From contig OX638368.1 of NCBI GenBank assembly GCA_951812925.1, positions 992,001 to 1,056,000 of the forward strand: a stretch of 64,000 nucleotides of DNA, written 5' to 3'. Below are positions 12,491 to 23,100 of this stretch, piece after piece (positions within the stretch are counted from its first letter, which is position 1; every line of letters begins with the position of its first letter). The stretch comes from Calliopum simillimum. Taxonomy: Eukaryota; Arthropoda; Insecta; Diptera; Lauxaniidae. Both the position numbers and the translations under genes were made by a program. The notes beneath the pieces were generated by a model. That model saw only the letters and a list, made by a program, of their open reading frames with translations, ran no database searches and was not told where the DNA came from.

Positions 12491-13308
12491 CTAGATGAAA
12501 AAGACTCCCAATAAGTACTGCCTCAATTTCGTTACACTAAAAACTATGGCCAGTGCCTCTTTTTCGATGGTGCTGTAGTTCTCTTCTGCTCTATTTAACG
12601 CTCTCGAAATAAACGCTATAGGTTTTTTAGATCCATCCTCATATATATGAGAAAGTACGCCAGCAACTGCTGAATTGCTTGCATCAGTGGAAAGCACAAT
12701 TTGTTTTTTCCGATCAAAATGAACAAGAATTTTGTCTGAGCAGATTTCTGCTTTTAATGTCTCATACGCTTCCTGACATTCTTTGCTCCAAATAAATGTA
12801 ACATTTTTTTGTAGCAATTTGTAAAGGGGAAGCATCTTTTCAGAAAAATTAGAAATAAATTTTGAATGGTAATTTACCATGCCTATGAAGGCTCTTAATT
12901 GAGAAATATCATCATATCAGGTGCATTAATGATGCTTTTAATACGATCTTTATTTTTACTCAACCCGTTTGCATCTATATCGAAACCTAAATAAGAAATT
13001 TTCTCATTAAAGAATTCGCATTTATCAACGTTAAGTTTGAATCCGGCTGTTTGGAGTTTAGTTAATACACGTCTAAGAATTTGTAAATGCTCAGCAAAGT
13101 CTTTTCCAGTAATGGTAATATCATCTTGATAACAAAAAACGTTTGGGATTTCACCTAATAAACTTTCAATTGTTTTTTGAAATATCGCAGAAGCCGTTTT
13201 TATGCCAAAAGGCAAACGTGTCATACGAAAGAGACCCTTATGAGTACTCCATGTACATAATTTTTGTGAATGTTCATCAAGAATGAGTTGATTGTACGCG
13301 TTAGACAT
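12491..13308 (-). pseudogene. RT palm/thumb and RNase H of the Ty3/Gypsy pol, frameshifted
   Basis: Two adjoining frames. 13308-12895 begins at DMSNAYNQL (RT motif A) and includes RLPFGIKTA and the catalytic YQDDI box, ending at a frameshift near 12895. 12880-12491 resumes with MVNYHSKFI (RT thumb) and the RNase H motifs STDAS and TIEKEALA. A further frame change near 12500 precedes TDH-type residues, and the 38 bp duplication follows. The Q in YQDD is unusual next to the commoner YxDD residues but lies in the permissive position. Upstream, motif A is severed from the rest by the MITE. Confidence 0.9.
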
Positions 13309-13313
13309 ATCTA

Positions 13314-13498
13314 CATGAAAGTCGCCTATAACGACTCCGCTTGTAATGTCGAACCACTTTTAACGACCATTTATTTCCCAGTTGTTTGGTTGGTTTCTTC
13401 ATAAACCTTATGAGCATTTTGTCGGTTATAACGACCGCCGGTTAAAGCGACCGATTTTACGCGGTCCCTTGACCGTCGTTATAAGCGACTTTCACTGT
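13314..13498. mobile_element. MITE inserted in the RT domain
   Basis: About 185 bp with imperfect terminal inverted repeats: CATGAAAGTCGCCTATAACG at the left and ACAGTGAAAGTCGCTTATAA in reverse complement at the right. Flanked by TA at 13312-13313 and 13499-13500. Internally it has several more CGACC/GGTCG plus TTATAACG segments in both orientations. The retroelement protein reads GGKLFTK up to one border and DMSNAY from the other, so this is a clear secondary insertion. TA targets suggest a pogo/Tc1-type parent (inference). Confidence 0.85.
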
Positions 13499-13758
13499 TA
13501 TTTGGTAAAAAGTTTACCACCCTGCATTGATGCAAAAATCTGATCTACTCGCGGTAGCGGATACTTAAAATCCACCAAAAAACGATTAACAGTAGTCTTG
13601 TAATCTCCACAGATCCGTTTATTCGGCTTTAATATAGGAACCAATGGTGTTCCCCATTCCGCATTATCTACTGGAATCAAAATTTCTTTTTGAACCAAAT
13701 CTTGCAATTGCTTTCTATGGTATCGCGCCAAGCTAAAGGTACGGTTCGCGGTTTGCAA
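13498..13758 (-). pseudogene. RT fingers fragment of the Ty3/Gypsy pol
   Basis: The product contains the standard N-terminal RT sequence: QDLVQKEILIPV, then WGTPLVPILKPNKRICGDYK and YPLPRVDQIF, ending at FTK where the MITE begins. The gag-protease frame crosses into it at a frameshift near 13710, because ARYHRKQ here overlaps WRDTIE of the previous frame. The fragment lacks the catalytic aspartates, which lie beyond the MITE. Confidence 0.88.
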
Positions 13759-15140
13759 AAAATTAGGCTATAATCTTTTCTCAATTGTAATTTTACTGTA
13801 CACAAATTGCACTTGCCTAAATCGCACTTGAAAACATCAGAAAATTCATTTTTTAGTTCTGCTACAACTTGTTTGTAAGAATTAACGTAATTTATTTCAT
13901 AGGGTAATTTACCTGAATTATTAACTTTTAACTCAAATCTTAAACTACGCAAAAAATTTCGTCCCAACAAGGTTGGTCTTTTCGTGTTCGTAACGATAAA
14001 TTTTCCATTGACAATCTGTCCACGATAACACACTGTAGCATCAAACTCACCGATAACATTTACTGGTTCACCACCATATCCTGCGTATGAAGTTGAGCAC
14101 CCTCGCAGCAACCTCCGATCGAAATGTGAATCAAAAATATTGACTGACATCAAAGAGCACGGTGCCCCGGTATCGCACAATACAGTCAATCGAAAACCAT
14201 TTACTTCAACTGAAAGCTCGTACTGGTTGCAAACATTTTTTTGACTTACTGTAGAAATACTATAAATAGAATCAAAAATACCACTACTTTCTTCTTTTTC
14301 ATTAATAAACTGAACATTATTGTTTTTGTTACGACAAATATTTGCCAAATGACCTGGCTTATTGCAGGTATGACAAACGCTATTACGATACTTGCACTTG
14401 CTGGATGGGTGATTCTTCCAACCACAGTGAGAACACTTTTTTCTCTTGTCATTATTGTTGTTGTTGTTCGAACCACTTTTTGCATGGTTAGCTCTGCTGC
14501 CGCTGCTGCTGCTGCCGCTGCTGCTGCTGCTGCTGCTGCTGTAGTTACTGCGTTCATGTGTTTTCACGTAATTAATCTCACTTTTTACATATAACTGCGC
14601 TGCGAGCTTAGATTCCATTATAAGTGCCTTTTTGAAAGCTTTATCTAAAGTAAGTTCCTGGTTCTCTTCGCATATTTTTTCAAAAATTTTGTCCGGAAGC
14701 TCGACGACAAATTTATCAAGAACTACTTTCTCAAGAACTTCGCCAAATTTGCATTGCAGTGACAGTTTTTTTACATGCGCATACCACGCGGCCACTGTCT
14801 CGTTGTCTGATCTTTTCGCGGCGTAAAAATTTTTTCTCTCGCGGAATAAAATGACTGGCGGAGTAAAATGGCGTTCCAGAATTGCACAAAGCTCAGTATA
14901 ACTTATCTGGCTTGGCAGTTTAGGGCTACAAACGTTACGCAGGATTCCGTATACCTCGCTGCTGATGGTTTTTAATAACGTAGAAATTTTTCCACTTTCT
15001 TTGGTGCACTCAATCTCAATAAAATGCAGCTCCAGTCTCTCATGCCATAGTTGAAAATTATCCAACGAAGAAAATTCTGGCACACTTGCTATATGTACCA
15101 TTTTGGTTGTCACAGTTTGAGACTCTTCGGGTTTAGTCAT
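13677..15140 (-). pseudogene. Gag plus aspartic protease of the Ty3/Gypsy element
   Basis: 487 codons from the ATG at 15140; the frame is open further upstream into the LTR, but this ATG gives the expected gag start. Residues 1-190 are capsid-like (FQLWHERLE, FRERKNFYAA). A poly-Ser/poly-Asn linker (about 200-230) comes from a CTG-type repeat. Two CCHC zinc knuckles lie at 236-249 and 256-269, and bind genomic RNA in this family. The protease has the DTGA active site at 323-326 and LLGRNFL at 391-397. It runs into RT without an intervening stop, so gag and pol share one frame, as in many mag-type elements. The frame is lost near 13710. Confidence 0.9.
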
Positions 15141-15182
15141 CTTTTTTTTTTTTTTATATTTATAAAATAAAATTTTACTTAA

Positions 15183-15193
15183 CCTCGTCGCCA
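15183..15193 (-). promoter_or_regulatory. Primer-binding site, serine-tRNA type
   Basis: Minus strand TGGCGACGAGG, two bases inside the 5' LTR. It is complementary to the 3' end (CCTCGTCG plus CCA) of insect tRNA-Ser(GCU) as I recall that tRNA. Eleven bases pair before the match ends. Serine tRNA priming fits the mag lineage. Confidence 0.75.
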
Positions 15194-15195
15194 AT

Positions 15196-15372
15196 TGAAG
15201 TGTACTCGAGATGATTAAGACAAAAGAGAGAGAACGCTTTATTGAGCAGTAGTTTATATACATATTTCTTAAGTACTAATAAACAGTGTTACTTACTTTC
15301 CAAATAATATTAGGAGGTGTTCATACGTGTACTTTTAATATGATTAAGGTCAAAGCACACTAGTATTCAACA
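15196..15372 (-). repeat. 5' LTR of the Ty3/Gypsy element
   Basis: 177 bp copy with TATATAAAC promoter-like and AATAAA motifs on the minus strand. Followed outward by the TATAC target duplication at 15373-15377. Four substitutions separate it from the 3' LTR (about 2.3 percent), so insertion is not recent. Confidence 0.93.
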
Positions 15373-15535
15373 TATACTTAAAAGTTGTTTGATACTTTTA
15401 GCTTTTTGCCGATATTTAAGATTTTTTTCGATACATTTGGACTTGTACCGACTTCTTCAATGTACTTCGATACTTCTCAAAACTTTTGGACTTTTTTCGA
15501 TGACTTTGGACTTTTGCCGATATGTTAGATGTGAT
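15373..15535. repeat. Minisatellite, unit about 39-40 bp (right part)
   Basis: Continues the array interrupted at 10585: the same landmarks TTTTTTTCGATACATTTGGAC, TTGTACCGAC and TTTTGCCGATAT recur. The first five bases, TATAC, are the duplicated insertion target. Confidence 0.72.
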
Positions 15536-15644
15536 AATTTTATGGAATTAAATAAAATGAATTTATTTTAGCATCTGTTTGTGGCATTCTATTTAAAAAA
15601 ATAATTTTGGTTACTAGCTTTTTCAATCCTTCCTTGCTTTTTAT

Positions 15645-15677
15645 CAAAACCCGAGCAACGCCGGGTATAAAAGCTAG
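15645..15677 (+). mobile_element. Helitron-like 3' terminus
   Basis: A GC-rich hairpin (ACCCG, loop, CGGGT) is followed seven bases later by CTAG and then T. A short hairpin followed by CTRR at an A/T target is the defining Helitron 3' end. The 5' TC end was not located, so length and family are unknown. No Rep/helicase coding is present nearby. Confidence 0.5.
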
Positions 15678-15678
15678 T

Positions 15679-18229
15679 ATAATATAGAATTAATTTATAC
15701 TGAAGCAAAAGTAATGCCATAATAAAATTGTCTGCCATTTTATTAGAAACCAAAAATGTTTAGCTGTTTGTTTTCACAGAAAGTTTTATTTAAGTTGTTC
15801 AATTTATAATGTAAAGTTAAAAAACTTATACCGGTTAAACCACTTCCAGAGTTGATGCAATTTTGTAATAGATTGATTTCGTAACTTTGCATGGTTTTTC
15901 GCAAAACATCTGACTCAAAATTTAAACGCATTTTCTAAACTAACTCTCTATGTATCGGCAATATAAATGTCAAAGCACAATGACATTTGAATCCATTTGA
16001 AAAAATTATGGTACATTCACATTATGAGTTTTGGTTTGCCGTTACCGAAACTTATTGAACAGCCAATGTACATAAATGACTTGTTGAGTATTTAAGTAAT
16101 TTTTTCGGTGAAACAAACAAAGCTGCTAATAACATCAAATAATAAATTAGAAAACACTGAAAAATGAAAAAAAAAAAAAACAAAACAAATTATTTTCATC
16201 AAAATATTTGTACTTCTTTTATGTTTCGCGAAAAAGTTTGTATGATGTGTATTTGCATTATTTTTCTATTCAACTGCTGTTGGATAATTTAAACTTTTAA
16301 CTTCTGTGCCAAGCTTTTGTGCAATTTTGTTTTCTAATTTGCCTTTAGGGTTTCATATCATGCGTTTCTTCTCATTTTTTTTTTTTTTTTTTTTAACAAA
16401 ATTCGTACAAAAACTTAAAAGCGACAACAAAATAACAAAAAAAAAAAAAAAAAAAAAAAAAAAACAAATGATGTTGTGCAATAATGGAAAAAGGAAAAGT
16501 TTCTTAAGTTCTTCACTCTTGAGAGATCAAAAGTCAATTTTATTATTTTTTGTAACAACTGTACGAGATATTTCTAGAAAAATTGTTGTGTATACTTGAA
16601 AGAAGCATTTTGATAAATCTTTTAAAAATGTTGGGATGTGTTTTTCAGTTTTCCGCTTTTGAATGGCGGCATATTTGCAAAAGGTGTACAAAAGTTTTTT
16701 CTAAATCATTCCTATAAAATACACTTACTTAATAATAAATTGAAAATTTTATTAATGAACACCTTACAACCTGAAAATATAATCCACTTTTCACTTTGTC
16801 CCACTGATCTAAAAACCATTCAAGCTGTAACCGCAAATTATTCATCGATATTCCGCGTGGCAATTTTCAACGCCTGCATATTAATTGCGCTGTTAAACTT
16901 ACGTAAGCTACTTACACGCTTTTAGACAACAAAAACCGTTCCCAATACCACAAATTATAGAGAGAGGGAGAGCGCTCATGGTAAAACCACAAAATTGCTA
17001 CGTTTATGTATGTGCATACATTAACAATTTGCTGTATATTCCACTGCACTTATTGAAAATATTAAAGTGGTAGTTCGAAATCGATTTCATTTCTGGCAGG
17101 ATGCAATTATTTTCTTTGGGGGTGGAAAATGACTGAAAAGTTCATACTGACAGTACAAAAATTTTTTTTGGTCTAAAAATCTTAATACATCCGGCGATAC
17201 ACCATTTTGTAGTTTTTACCACATCCTTTGGGCTGAGTTCACCCAATTAGTGTTTAGAGCTTTACAACCCATTTGTCAAATCTGGAGGTGGCGATAGAAC
17301 AAAGTGAATATTCCTTGAGTTTTCTAGAGTTAAGTCAAACCACATAGTTTTTATAATTTTTTCAGAGGCGGGGAAGCGCACTGACCGATTTACAAAAAAA
17401 AAAACTTTCTGTATATGTGGACCCGAGTGAATAACTTTGCATAAAAAATCTCAAGTGCGAGAAATTCGAGGCCTAGCCGAGTTCATAGGATCCGTGACTC
17501 ACGAACGAATCCCTTTTTAAAACATAGATTTTCAGATATGTCCGTGGCTGAGTTCGCATCAATCATACGACTGCGCATTAGATCAAATGACTTGTATTAT
17601 TTGCCCAAGTGCCTTTATATAAAATTTCTATTTAAGTTTGGTTAGCTGAACGTAGCCGATTTTTTAAAAGCTCACATAAAATTAAAATTTTAAATTAGCC
17701 GCAACCATTCTAAGGTTGTTCACAAATAGCTCGTTTTAATATAAAAAAAAAAAATATAAAAATTTAAAACTTTTTTGAACAAAATCATTAATCCTAACCT
17801 GTATTAATATTCTCCATTCTAAAATTTGTTCTTACTATTTACCAACCACTGTTTATCACCACTTGAAACTTTGCGACCAAAATTGGTTTCGCAAACAAAT
17901 TTTTAATCATGTTACAAAAAAGTGACGGTATTTAATATTTTAGACAAACAAAATGTACATTTTTATGTTTTGAAGTATTCCTAATCAGATCTCAGCAATA
18001 AAAAACTATAAAGGCACTTCGCACAGAAAACTGATCATTTGACCTAATGTGGACTGATTCCATTTTTAAATCTTTCCAATGTTAAACAGAAAAAAATTCT
18101 TTAAAACTTAAAATTGAAAATAAATAAATAATCATTGATTAAAATTCACTAAAACTATTAATTGTAACAATAGTGGTTTGAATGCAATGCAGAGTCGTCA
18201 TTTGTATAAATAGTGGTCCAAATATATAC
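15679..18229. other. AT-rich DNA, no gene seen
   Basis: Includes a T tract (about 16377-16394) facing an A tract (about 16437-16464), with a GAGA-rich patch near 16960-16975. Frames at 16306-16599 and 16638-16925 are open partly because of these tracts and show no domain. The 17160-17700 part has the phrase pattern of a decayed transposon but no identifiable ends. Confidence 0.4.
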
Positions 18230-18263
18230 ACAATCCGCATGGGCGTACGCAAGGGGGGGCAGG

Positions 18264-18283
18264 GGGGGGGCAGCTGCCCCCCC
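18264..18283. repeat. Perfect 20 bp G/C palindrome
   Basis: Seven G, CAGCTG, seven C, preceded by further G runs. It is an extreme composition outlier in an AT-rich background, able to form a tight cruciform or a G-quadruplex on one strand. Confidence 0.85.
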
Positions 18284-18489
18284 TAGCTCTAGCTTTAGAG
18301 TTACAAATATATCATATTCATTCATTTTTACAGTAGTTTTTACAACTTTTCATATTAAAGCCAAATAAAACACGATATTTTGGACAATAGTTTATACAAA
18401 TACACTTATTTTATCTTTACTATACTATTCATTTATTTAATTGCAAACAATTTGGAAGTAAAATCGGATAATACTTTAAAAAGTTATTA

Positions 18490-19262
18490 CACGGAGAGCA
18501 AAAAATGTTCTAAATTCTAGCTCAAATCGTTCTTAAATTAAATATTCAGAATTAAGCCCAATATAGCATAAAATCATCCCAAAATACGCCCAACTTGTTC
18601 GCAATTCAAGCTCAAATTTGGGCATAATATAAATTTTGATAATTAAGACCAATTGTACTCAATACATGCCATTTTGTACTTGTTTATCAAAAAACAAAAT
18701 AAATAAGCCCATATTTTGCTTAATTCAAGCCCTTTTGTGATTGTTTATCAAAAAATAAATTTTCATTTGTGTTTATTCTGTGTGTTTATGATTCTCAATA
18801 TGACTATGTCATCTACTGCTTAAATAATTCCTGCTCGACAGTCGAATTGGGTATTTATAATAGAGTAAATACTCCTGACATCCCATAATGGGATGTTACG
18901 ATGTACTGAGGTGTCTTTGGACATTTTGGTACACTGATTTTGGAAAATGAAATGATATTTCTTGCATTTGGAATAAATGGTCATATTCATATTTTGATAT
19001 ATAAGAAATTATTAAGAACAAATGGGAATATTTTTTTTTTTTTATAAACAAGTATAAAAGGGCTGAAATTAAGCTCAAATGCGTTTAATAAATTTTTGAC
19101 GAACAATCCCAAATTGAATTGAATTGAGCTCAGATGGGCATATTCTTTTTTTTGATAAACAAGCACATTATTACTTGATATCAAGAAAATTATGGACAAG
19201 CTGAAAATCACACCCAAAATTGATTGGTTTGGGATTGTTTTTAGCTCAAAATTCTCTCCGTG
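18490..19262. mobile_element. Nested inverted-repeat element with CACGGAGAG ends
   Basis: Starts CACGGAGAGCAAAAAATG and ends in the inverted form CTCTCCGTG. Subterminal phrases built on AGCTCAAAT, GGGCATA and TTGTTTATCAAAAAA occur in both orientations, making long imperfect arms around a short core. No clear target duplication. Frames at 18896-19217 translate T-rich DNA and are not coding. Confidence 0.6.
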
Positions 19263-19329
19263 AAAGGAAGGCTCTTACGAATAAAATGTATAAGCTTAAA
19301 ATGCTTAAAATCGTTCAAAGAATCAAAGT

Positions 19330-19520
19330 ATTTAATAATTTTTTTCAGGCCTTTTTAACTTTTCAAAAATTGGTCAAAGGAAAAGAAAAAAAAAAAATTT
19401 CCAAAAACTCTAAAAAAATTCACACGTGTACTTTGTACGATTCTAAGCATTTTAAACATTATACACTTTTTTTGCTTCTTAAAAAAGACCCAGTTTATTG
19501 TACCTGTTTATTTTTCCGAT
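19330..19520. repeat. Short diverged piece of the foldback family
   Basis: Resembles 20660-20790: a run of AAAATTTCCAAAAACTC, then CACACGTGTA and GATTCTAAGCATTTTA in the same order. Only this inner part is shared, so it is a fragment inside the hAT element. Confidence 0.45.
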
Positions 19521-20329
19521 AAAAAATCAAAATAGTCTTACTTCACTGAAACCTTAATAACTTTTTAAAATATGATCTCATTTTAGTAAATTTGGGCTTC
19601 AAATATTTAAAATAAATACACTTATAAATAAAAATATAAAAAATATTGCAAAATTGTAAAAAATTACTATGAAAATGAACTTTTCGCTCAGTTTTAACTT
19701 TTAACTTTAACTCAGCCAATTTTAATAGGATTTTAGTAATTAAAACATTTAAAAGAAGCGTAAGAATTTTTCTTTAAAATAGTGTTTACATAAATTCGGT
19801 CAAAATTGGTTTTCTCGAAAAATTTTTTTATAAAATTAGAGCTATATCCTCGAAAATCGAAAGTGTCGAATATATCTAGAACGGCTCCTCGGAAAAATAA
19901 TTGATGCGTTTTTTGGAGTTAGCGACCTCAAATTAGTTTAGAAATGTGATATGTATTTAAAAGATAACATACCTAAGCAAATTTTTATTTAGAAAGTTAT
20001 CTAAGAGTACCTTCATACGTTATTATGAACTTTTACTTAATATTTTAGTGCACAAAAATATACACAGCTCTCTCAAAAAAAAAAAAAAAAAAAAAAAAAG
20101 GTTCGCAAAATTTGAGTTTGGCCCCCCCCTAGATGAAATCCTGCGTACGCCCTTGACAATCCGCCATTAGTACCAAAAGTGTTCGCCCGTTCTGCTGAAG
20201 AGCAAACGATAGTATATCGGTCTAACGAATTGCGCTGCGTGTCGTCTATTGAGTTTTCATAGTGGAAAATAAAACACGTGACACGAGTATAGCCGATTTG
20301 TAATAATATAATATAAATTTATAATAATA

Positions 20330-20405
20330 ATAATAAAAAAAAAAATGTTGACCCGCACTGGGCTTCGAACCCGGAACACAATGCTCAATGTCTTCGATTA
20401 CGCTC
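20330..20405 (-). other. tRNA-like remnant with B box and T tract
   Basis: Read on the minus strand, a T-arm-like segment contains GGTTCGAAGCC, matching the Pol III B box (GGTTCGANNCC), and is followed by GCGGGTCAACA and a run of T, which would end Pol III transcription. The upstream part has a possible anticodon-arm segment but no clean D arm, and no acceptor stem pairs. It is a tRNA-derived relic or SINE head, not a working tRNA. Confidence 0.5.
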
Positions 20406-20407
20406 AA

Positions 20408-21090
20408 ATTTGGCAATATGGTAGATCCGATGTGCAAAAACAATAATCCGGGAGCACTTGGTTCGAGTACAATTTGTTGTTGAAATACAGGGTGTTGAAG
20501 TTGGCATTTTTAGTCATTTTCATGAAAACAGTGTTTTTTCACAAACTTTATAGTTTATACCAAAGTTTGAAAATTGATATATTTAAGTAACTGGTCCCAT
20601 TTATCTTAAGTGTTCTTAAAATATTACTTGGTGAAAATTTTTTTTTTTGGAATTATTTCTAACTTTTTTTTTGAAAAATTTTTTCAAAAATTATTCAAAG
20701 AAAAACCAAAAAAATTTTTTAACTTTCGAAAAAACTCCCAAAAATTTCACACGTATTTCTTTGACGATTCTAAGCATTTCATGCCTAGTTCAATTTTTTT
20801 GTAAGGTGCCTTCCTCTTTAGTAAACAAAGAGTTTTGCCTGCCGCGGGCGTTCCAAAGCGCAAAAACTCTCATCTAGCGACCGAATCCCATCTGTAATCA
20901 AACATCCTTTAAAAGCTTATAAATTTTTCTTTAATTTAAAGTACTTTTAAAAAATATTTAAGTGGGGTTTTTTTTAAAAAAAATTCAAAAGTATTTTTAA
21001 GTTTAAAAAATTTTTGTAAAAAAAAATTTGAGCGAAATCAGAGACAACAAAATTTTCAGCTGGTGCGCTTGGCGTGGGTTGCTTCCTATA
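20408..21090. repeat. Partial copy of the CGCTTGGCGTG foldback family
   Basis: Begins with GGCAATATGGTAGATCCGATG, as the copy at 62984 does. It continues through GGGTGTTGAAGTT, AACTGGTCCCATTTA, CACACGTATTTCTT and GACCGAATCCCAT, and ends near CAGCTGGTGCGCTTGGCGTG. Most of the outer part of the right arm is missing, so it no longer folds completely. The T- and A-rich frames here are not coding. Confidence 0.7.
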
Positions 21091-21099
21091 TTGAAATTA

Positions 21100-22685
21100 A
21101 ATTTTTTGATATGGACTTTGGGCTGATCGTAGTGTTGGCTATTTGTAAGGTGAAAAGAGAGTTTAATAATTTTGAAATAGTCCGTGGCAGTAATAACTTG
21201 GAAAAATCTTGCAAGAAATCTCAAAGATTTTGTTATTTTTTTAATTAAAAAGCAATTCTTATTGATGCTTTTACAATTAAAAGAAATATTTTGGCACCTT
21301 TTAAAATGGTGCTGTAACCCAATCTTCTTCATGCCTGCACATTTTAGTTTATCATTTTTCATATTTTTTTTTTTTTATTTCGTTAATTTTTTACAAAAAA
21401 ATGAAATCAAAATAAAATAATAAAAATATCACCAATAAAATCATCATCATTTTCAAGGCACAACAATTTTTGCTTGCCAAGTGAAGCGGAAATAAATGAA
21501 ACGAAAGAAAAAAATGGAACTGAAAGAAGAAAAAAGAACCGAATGGCACACAACAAGACATCCGACGGAAATAAAGATTTATGAAGCTGAAAATTAATAA
21601 TGAAAGCAATTTCCACTCAAAATGGAGTTTTAAATTGTCATACAGTCAGTAGGTCATTTTCTGATTTATGATTGAAAGTTGGAAATTAAGTAAGTGAATG
21701 TGTGCTGCGGATTCGGATGCCAATGGTGATGTGCTGATGGTGATGGTGATTGTTATGGTGATGGTGATGAGCTGATATTGATGGTATTCTGATGTAGCAT
21801 GACAATCGACAAGTAGGCGGCAGAGGGAATAATTGATTTCTTACTACTTAAATTGAATGCAAATTAAATTTATGACATGAAGTCGAAAAAGTTAAGAAAG
21901 CAGTTTCGAAATTAAGATGTGGAAAATTAAAAAAATCTCAGTAGTACAATACGGAAAAAATTATTGTTTGTAATGAAATATGTTGGGATTTTTAACATTT
22001 TTTGCAGAGAGTCCAAAACAAATTTGAAGAATTTCCATTTTGCATGCAAAATTATCCTAATGAAACAAAGTTGTGTATTCATCATACATTTTTAAATGGT
22101 ATGTAGTTTTATTTCCCAGGCATATTCTTTAATAAAGAAACAATAAATGCCCAAGTTTTGCAATAAAAATCAAATAAATAATTTTTTCCTAATCCTGATA
22201 CCTTGTTTGTTTGTTTATAGAAAAGATTCATTTTAAGATTAAAATATTTTCTCTTAATAACAGAATATGAATTATTTGTATGCCAGTATTATTTTTCTCA
22301 GAATAGCACCTGAATCTTGCAAGAATCCGGTTTATAAAATTATTGTTGTACTCGCAGAGTTTTCTCTTTTGTATTTTTTGTTTTTCTTTCATTTATTTGT
22401 ATTTTTGTGTGCATGTTAAAAGCTTTGAGATTTCACGAATTATGTTTCAACTGATGCACTCTGCAGCTCATGAATAAGTTATGTGAATTTTTGATTTCCT
22501 GAAACTTGGATTTACCAGATTACTATCATTGCGCAGTAGTATTTAAGTCATTGCTTATATGTACGTATTACAAAGCGTTCATATAGTAATACTTTTACTA
22601 ATTGTTTTGGATTTTGTGCTAAAAAATTAACAAATAAAGGATATTGAACATTTAAGATAAATCGGTATTCAAAACTTTATTTAAT
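21100..22685. other. AT-rich DNA, no gene; ends of frames are chance
   Basis: Frames at 21003-21616 on both strands are lysine- or phenylalanine-rich. A TGATGG-type microsatellite sits at 21723-21786. No other structure noticed. Confidence 0.4.
21723..21786. repeat. GATGGT-type microsatellite
   Basis: Imperfect tandem GATGGT and GGTGAT units over about 64 bp. Confidence 0.85.
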
Positions 22686-22689
22686 CGCA

Positions 22690-23100
22690 CAATAAGTCAA
22701 ACGATCAATGTAATGAAGTTTTTTTGTTTGTCTGGGCTTTATGGGATCGAAAACTATTCACGTAATTTTGATGAAACTTTCAAAGCGTATTAGAATCGAT
22801 TGGAGGAAGGTCATAGGCGGTGAACCCCCCTTTGACATAAATTGTCACACATCTGAAAATGTTTGAGCTAGCTTTATGGGATTTGGTAAAAATGGTAAAG
22901 GCACCAGAAAAATTAACATCAATTGAAGAAAATGGTCGGAATCACGCCCCTTAAAAACCTAACTCGTTGTGTCACCGAAACTATTCGACGCAGATGTGTG
23001 AAACTTGGAATATATATAAAAGGTTCCAAGATAAATGCTGTTCACTGAAAAAAAAAAAAAAAATAGAAGAATCACCGTTCCTATTTGATTTTTGTCCTTG
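22690..23100. repeat. Diverged dispersed repeat resembling family A
   Basis: Contains the phrases TTTTGATGAAACTTTCAAAG, GGAAGGTCATAGG and GTGTGAAACTTGGAATAT, followed by an A run. The style (ATGAAACTTGGAA, then a GC-rich CACGCCCC stretch) resembles the A repeats at 33.7-37.1 kb but is too diverged to align by eye. Confidence 0.35.

Larger units (their letters stand above)
10586..15372 (-). mobile_element. Ty3/Gypsy (mag-like) LTR retrotransposon, defective
   Basis: A 4787 bp element on the minus strand with two 177 bp LTRs, a primer-binding site, a polypurine tract and the domain order gag, two zinc knuckles, aspartic protease, RT, RNase H, integrase, GPY/F-type C-terminus. That order defines Ty3/Gypsy. 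The serine-tRNA primer and the double CCHC gag suggest the mag lineage (inference). The two LTRs differ at four positions. The coding region is inactivated by frameshifts near 13710, 12895 and 12500, a MITE in the RT domain, a 38 bp tandem duplication and an in-frame TGA at 11387-11389. It sits inside a minisatellite array. Confidence 0.95.
18230..20163. mobile_element. Non-autonomous hAT element with 8 bp target duplication
   Basis: The element body is 18238-20155. Ends are CATGGGCGTACGCA at left and CAAGGGCGTACGCA in reverse complement at right. The 8 bp target duplication ACAATCCG is perfect on both sides (18230-18237 and 20156-20163), diagnostic of hAT-type cut-and-paste transposition. 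No transposase frame is visible in 1.9 kb. A second inverted-repeat element (18490-19262) is nested, and a G-run/C-run palindrome lies just inside the left end. A long A tract (about 20078-20099) precedes the right end. Confidence 0.85.

Noticed and set aside
14241..14594. 117-codon plus-strand frame with a long poly-alanine run
   Set aside because: It is antisense to the gag poly-serine repeat (CTG array); the alanines are the other-frame reading of the same repeat.
16377..16464. T tract and A tract pair as the stem of a hairpin element
   Set aside because: Homopolymers alone; flanking sequence does not continue the inverted symmetry.
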